Shown in pieces: positions 60,814 to 64,000 of a DNA stretch of 64,000 bases; within the stretch, counting starts at the first letter, position 1; each line of letters starts with the position of its first letter. Below the pieces are notes generated by a model. That model did not search any database. It was given only the letters and a program-made list of their open reading frames with translations, and was not told the DNA's origin. Both the position numbers and the translations under genes were made by a program. The stretch covers positions 124,001 to 188,000 of the forward strand of contig NZ_AUMU01000010.1 in NCBI RefSeq assembly GCF_000430845.1, read 5' to 3'. Origin of the DNA: Chryseobacterium gregarium DSM 19109 (GTDB lineage: Bacteria > Bacteroidota > Bacteroidia > Flavobacteriales > Weeksellaceae).

Positions 60814-62013
60814 ATGAAAAAAATATTCTTACCCGTTTTACTGACTGCTGGAATGATGACCGTTTCCTGCCAGGGAAAAGGAAAACCCAGTGAGCCTTCC
60901 GCGCAGGAAGAAAAAGCCAATACCGATTATAAACCTGCTTTTAAAGGTCAGACAAGGATTGCTCCCGTAAAGACAACAACACCTTATACGGTAGAAGTTT
61001 TAAATAAAGACCTGGGCAAGCCCTGGGGAATTATTAATTTACCGGACGGCAGATTCCTGATTACGGAAAAATCAGGATTTATTAATGTAGTATCAGTTGA
61101 CGGAAAACAGATTTCTAAAATTGAAGGTTTCCCTAAAGTGGATTCAAAAGGTCAGGGAGGAATGCTTGACGTCGCATTAGATCCTGATTTCAAAGCCACT
61201 AATATGATATATTTTGTTTTTTCAGAACCTTTTGGTGACGGTAATTTAACATCGGTAGGAAAAGGGAAACTTTCTGCAGATATGAAAAATATTTCTGATG
61301 TACAGGTAATTTTCCGCGCTACACCGTCTTATGACGGAGACAAGCACTACGGAGGGCGTCTTCAGTTTGATAAAGACGGAAATTTATTTGTGAGTACAGG
61401 CGAACGGTCAGATAAACAGACCAGGGTATATGCCCAGAAAACAGATAATTATCTGGGTAAAATTTTAAAAATCACAAAAGATGGCAAGCCGGCTGCGGGA
61501 AATCCGTTTATGAATAAGCCCGGATATAAGCCTGAAATCTATGCATTCGGAATCCGGAATCCTCAGGGTTTGGCTTTGGATGATAAGGGACAGCTTTGGG
61601 ATATTGAAATGGGCCCGCGGGGCGGCGATGAAATTAATCTGATTCAACCGGGGAAAAATTACGGCTGGGGCGACGTTACTTATGGCATTGAATACTCAGG
61701 AGAGAAAATCAATAACGGGACCACACAGAAAGCAGGGACCGAACAGCCTGTGTATTATTGGGATCCGGTAGTTTCTCCAAGCGGCGTTACTTTTTACACC
61801 GGGAATATACCTGAATGGAAAAATAATTTATTTATTGCCTGTCTCAGCGGACAGCATATCAACAGGATTGTGATGAAAGACAATAAAGTAGTAGGGGAAG
61901 AGAGGCTTCTTCTGGATCAGAAAGAAAGATTCCGGGATGTTCTGAACGGAATGGACGGTAATCTCTATGGGATCACAGACAGTGGAAAACTCTATAAAAT
62001 TTCAAAAAAATAA
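60814..62013 (+). CDS. PQQ-dependent sugar dehydrogenase-like lipoprotein
   Basis: 399 residues from ATG 60814 (MKKIFLPVLLTAGMMTVSC, lipid Cys at 19); a longer frame from 60751 would hide the lipoprotein signal. Glucose/sorbosone dehydrogenase beta-propeller: LGKPWGIINLPDGRFLITEKSG, GGMLDVALDPDF, AFGIRNPQGLALDDKGQLWDIEMGPRGGDEINLI, GKNYGWGDVTYG. A periplasmic aldose oxidation or a non-catalytic propeller role is possible; PQQ synthesis genes are not in view. A TAATTTTG element lies at 60803-60810, only 3 bases before the ATG. Confidence 0.88.
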   Translation: MKKIFLPVLLTAGMMTVSCQGKGKPSEPSAQEEKANTDYKPAFKGQTRIAPVKTTTPYTVEVLNKDLGKPWGIINLPDGRFLITEKSGFINVVSVDGKQISKIEGFPKVDSKGQGGMLDVALDPDFKATNMIYFVFSEPFGDGNLTSVGKGKLSADMKNISDVQVIFRATPSYDGDKHYGGRLQFDKDGNLFVSTGERSDKQTRVYAQKTDNYLGKILKITKDGKPAAGNPFMNKPGYKPEIYAFGIRNPQGLALDDKGQLWDIEMGPRGGDEINLIQPGKNYGWGDVTYGIEYSGEKINNGTTQKAGTEQPVYYWDPVVSPSGVTFYTGNIPEWKNNLFIACLSGQHINRIVMKDNKVVGEERLLLDQKERFRDVLNGMDGNLYGITDSGKLYKISKK

Positions 62014-62024
62014 CTTTAAATAAA

Positions 62025-62057
62025 CAAGCGGTTTCAGAATAAATTTGAAACCGCTTG
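62025..62057. terminator. Terminator between dehydrogenase and tryptophanase genes
   Basis: CAAGCGGTTTCA and TGAAACCGCTTG are exact complements (12 bp) with a 9-base loop and T-rich flank. Confidence 0.85.
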
Positions 62058-62063
62058 ATTTTA

Positions 62064-63440
62064 TTATGCTTCTTCCAATTGAACCGTGAAGTGTCTCAAC
62101 AGATCCGGTTCCCATGTGATTTTATACCCTTTCGCAATTTCATCGCGTCTTTCATACACATTTTTAATGGCTGCTGCGATATAGTCCATATGATTGTTGG
62201 TATACGTTCTTCTTGGAATTGCCAAACGAACCAATTCCAACTTCGGATAACGGTTTTCTCTTGTTTCAGGATCTCTGTCGGCCAGTAAAGTCCCGATTTC
62301 TACAGTTCTGATGCCTGCTTCTTTGTAAATCTCAAGACCTAAAGTCTGGGCCGGATATTCAGCACGGGAAACTTTTGGCAGAAAGTTTAAAGAATCGATA
62401 AAAACGGCGTGTCCTCCGATGGGTTTCTGAACAGGGATGCCATATTCAATTAATTTATGCCCAAGGTACTCAACCTGGGAAATTCTGCTTTCCAAATAAG
62501 CAAATTCAGTAGCTTCATTAAGACCTACGGCTAATGCAGCCATATCTCTTCCGGCCATACCTCCGTAAGTTATAAACCCTTCATAAATAATTGTGAAATT
62601 GGATGCTTTTCTGAAAACCTCTTCATTATTCAAGGCGATGAATCCTCCGATATTTACCAGTCCGTCTTTCTTGGAGCTCATGGTCATCCCTTCGCCATAA
62701 GAGAAAATTTCTTTACAGATTTCCTTGATGGTCCGGTTCTCCTGGCCTGCTTCTCTTTTCTTAATGAAATAAGCATTTTCAGCAAATCTTGCAGAATCAA
62801 AAAATACAGGAACTTCATATTGGTCAGAAAGTGCTTTTACTGCTCTCATATTTTCGAGAGAAACAGGCTGTCCTCCTGAAGAATTACAGGTTATCGTAAT
62901 CAGGCAGAAAGGAATATTTCCTTTGGGCTGGCTTTTATATACGTTTTCCAGTTTTTCAAGATCGATATTTCCCTTGAAAGGATGAAGGTCGTTAATGTCA
63001 AAAGCTTCATCAATGGTACAGTCAACGGCATGGGCTTTTCTGAATTCAATATGTCCTTTTGTGGTGTCGAAGTGAGAATTCCCGGGAATAACATTGCCCT
63101 CTTTTACCAGTACTGAAAACAGAACATTTTCGGCAGCTCTTCCCTGGTGGGTAGGTAAGAGGTATTTAAAGCCGGTAATTGTTTGTACCGTCTCATGTAA
63201 TTCCTGGAATGAGCGGGAGCCGGCATAGCTTTCATCTCCTGTCATTAATGCTCCCCATTGTCTGTCAGACATGGCTCCGGTTCCAGAATCAGTCAATAAA
63301 TCAATAAAAACCTGTGAGGATTTTAGGTTGAATAGGTTATAATTTGCTTCTTTAAGCCATTGTTCTCTTTCTTCTCTTGTTGATTGGCGGATTTCCTCAA
63401 CCATTTTAATACGGAAAGGTTCCGCGTAAGGTAAATTCAT
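62064..63440 (-). CDS. tnaA: Tryptophanase (TnaA)
   Basis: 458 residues, PLP enzyme that splits tryptophan into indole, pyruvate and ammonia. Strong likeness to E. coli TnaA throughout: EPFRIKMVEEIRQSTREER, IDLLTDSGTGAMSD, LPTHQGRAAENVLF, FDSARFAENAYFIKKREA and the PLP lysine in MSSKKDG. The C-terminal VEIGTLLADRD segment has the tryptophanase form rather than the SMERG form of tyrosine phenol-lyase. Single gene with terminator; no tnaC-like leader found. Confidence 0.9.
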   Translation of the reverse strand: MNLPYAEPFRIKMVEEIRQSTREEREQWLKEANYNLFNLKSSQVFIDLLTDSGTGAMSDRQWGALMTGDESYAGSRSFQELHETVQTITGFKYLLPTHQGRAAENVLFSVLVKEGNVIPGNSHFDTTKGHIEFRKAHAVDCTIDEAFDINDLHPFKGNIDLEKLENVYKSQPKGNIPFCLITITCNSSGGQPVSLENMRAVKALSDQYEVPVFFDSARFAENAYFIKKREAGQENRTIKEICKEIFSYGEGMTMSSKKDGLVNIGGFIALNNEEVFRKASNFTIIYEGFITYGGMAGRDMAALAVGLNEATEFAYLESRISQVEYLGHKLIEYGIPVQKPIGGHAVFIDSLNFLPKVSRAEYPAQTLGLEIYKEAGIRTVEIGTLLADRDPETRENRYPKLELVRLAIPRRTYTNNHMDYIAAAIKNVYERRDEIAKGYKITWEPDLLRHFTVQLEEA

Positions 63441-63527
63441 GAGTAATTATTTATTAGATTGTTTGTAAAGAAAATTGTTTGAAAATAAATTCAAATTCAT
63501 CATGTTGTATATTTCAAAGGAGGAAAT

Positions 63528-64000
63528 CTATTCCGGTGCTTTGAAAATATTGTCGTCAGAATGGAAACCGGCAACACCGCCGCTTACGGCAAACTTCATA
63601 GCCGTAGCCGCCGTCATGCCGACAACAGGTTTGATGTTTTTTTCTTCAGTAACAATTACCCAGCCTGAAATAGCATAAGAGTGGGGAAGGTAAACCGCAA
63701 CGTAATTGTGCTTTTCCACATCGGCCATTTCTTTCTGGGTTAAAAATCCGATCCTCCAGATTTCAGGATTTTCATTGGTTTTTACCCAGACAGGATCATT
63801 GAATTTTTTCTTGTCCCCGACGAATGAAGACATGACATCTTTGGTGGGAGTGTAAATATGCTTTACGCCGGGTGTTTTTTCAAGTAAACGGTCCATGGAA
63901 TCGAAAAAGAATTTCCCCAACACGAATTTGTTGCCTAAAAAGCCCAAAAGTGCGGTGAATAAAATTGTTGAAATAAAAACCAGTCCCGGAATTTCTTTTG
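63528..64000 (-). CDS. DUF502 family membrane protein (5' end outside window)
   Basis: At least 157 residues. The frame stays open to the window edge at 64000, reading KEIPGLVFISTILFTALLGFLGNK into a membrane helix, so the TTG at 63947 is not the true start. The family core follows: FFDSMDRLLEKTPGVKHIYTPTKDV, a middle with IGFLTQKEM and VYLPHSYAISGWVIV. DUF502 proteins have two N-terminal helices; the first is beyond the window. Function unknown. Confidence 0.85.
   Translation of the reverse strand, partial: KEIPGLVFISTILFTALLGFLGNKFVLGKFFFDSMDRLLEKTPGVKHIYTPTKDVMSSFVGDKKKFNDPVWVKTNENPEIWRIGFLTQKEMADVEKHNYVAVYLPHSYAISGWVIVTEEKNIKPVVGMTAATAMKFAVSGGVAGFHSDDNIFKAPE

Noticed and set aside
63528..63947. 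A complete 139-residue protein starting at TTG 63947
   Set aside because: The frame remains open to the window edge and encodes the expected DUF502 membrane helix, so the gene is only cut by the window.
1..64000. tRNA, rRNA, CRISPR or insertion-sequence elements
   Set aside because: None was seen in the intergenic regions; tandem repeats found were too short or too irregular.

Overview
The window looks like a chromosomal segment of a Chryseobacterium-like member of the Flavobacteriia (Bacteroidota). The supporting signs are promoters of the Bacteroidota type (TAnnTTTG at -7) in front of many genes, a SusC/SusD pair, TonB-dependent receptors with PepSY membrane proteins, menaquinone synthesis (MenD), a dcw cluster in Bacteroidota order (mraZ-rsmH-ftsL-ftsI-murE), moderate AT richness, and short double-glycine peptides of the type common in this group. 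I recognise no rRNA or tRNA gene, CRISPR array, insertion sequence or phage gene.

Layout. 1-5.3 kb: dcw cell-wall/division cluster on the minus strand, with a putative MraZ operator upstream. 5.5-7.4 kb: alpha/beta hydrolase, EngB GTPase and ElaA acetyltransferase. 7.5-13.6 kb: a tight ten-gene minus-strand operon of mostly uncharacterised envelope or small-domain proteins (Cys-containing small protein, YegP, HsdR-N nuclease-like, Cys-rich SH3 lipoprotein, PH-SHOCT, TM2, DUF6804-like, TerB-like, coiled-coil membrane protein, von Willebrand-like lipoprotein). 13.7-17.1 kb: a TPR sensor kinase, two paralogous response regulators and a Gly/Pro-rich peptide. 17.1-18.3 kb: a structured intergenic region and an unknown membrane protein. 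18.4-26.6 kb: secreted metallophosphoesterase, PI-PLC-like enzyme and a SusCD pair. 26.6-30 kb: MsrA, two double-glycine peptides and a TPR-AraC regulator. 30-38 kb: ROK sugar kinase and an iron-uptake block (two TonB receptors alternating with two PepSY proteins) with a shared Fur-like box. 38-48 kb: secA, sugar-nucleotide epimerase, DUF2797, an AsmA-like protein and a radical SAM protein. 48.2-49 kb: two more double-glycine peptide loci, one frame-disrupted. 49-58.8 kb: 2OG-Fe oxygenase, menD, pabC/pabB, membrane proteins, AI-2E transporter and uvrB. 58.9-64 kb: BlaI/M56 pair with operator, sugar dehydrogenase, tryptophanase and a DUF502 protein cut by the window end.

The most interesting signal is a 19-bp imperfect dyad (consensus KTTTTACGKDAAMCCGYAA) found three times in the same orientation and exactly 21 nt upstream of a -7 element. 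The three sites lie before the response regulator at 14392, before the ten-gene operon at 13589, and before the unknown membrane protein at 17522. This suggests that the kinase and response regulators drive a local regulon containing the operon. Its function is not known from sequence; envelope stress or defence are possibilities only.

Other regulatory sites that can be read directly are MraZ repeats before mraZ, a BlaI-type palindrome before blaI that contains the -7 element, a 21-bp Fur-like box shared by two iron-uptake promoters, and a 12-bp inverted repeat that places back-to-back promoters between pabB and a membrane-protein gene. Many intergenic regions hold clear hairpin terminators.
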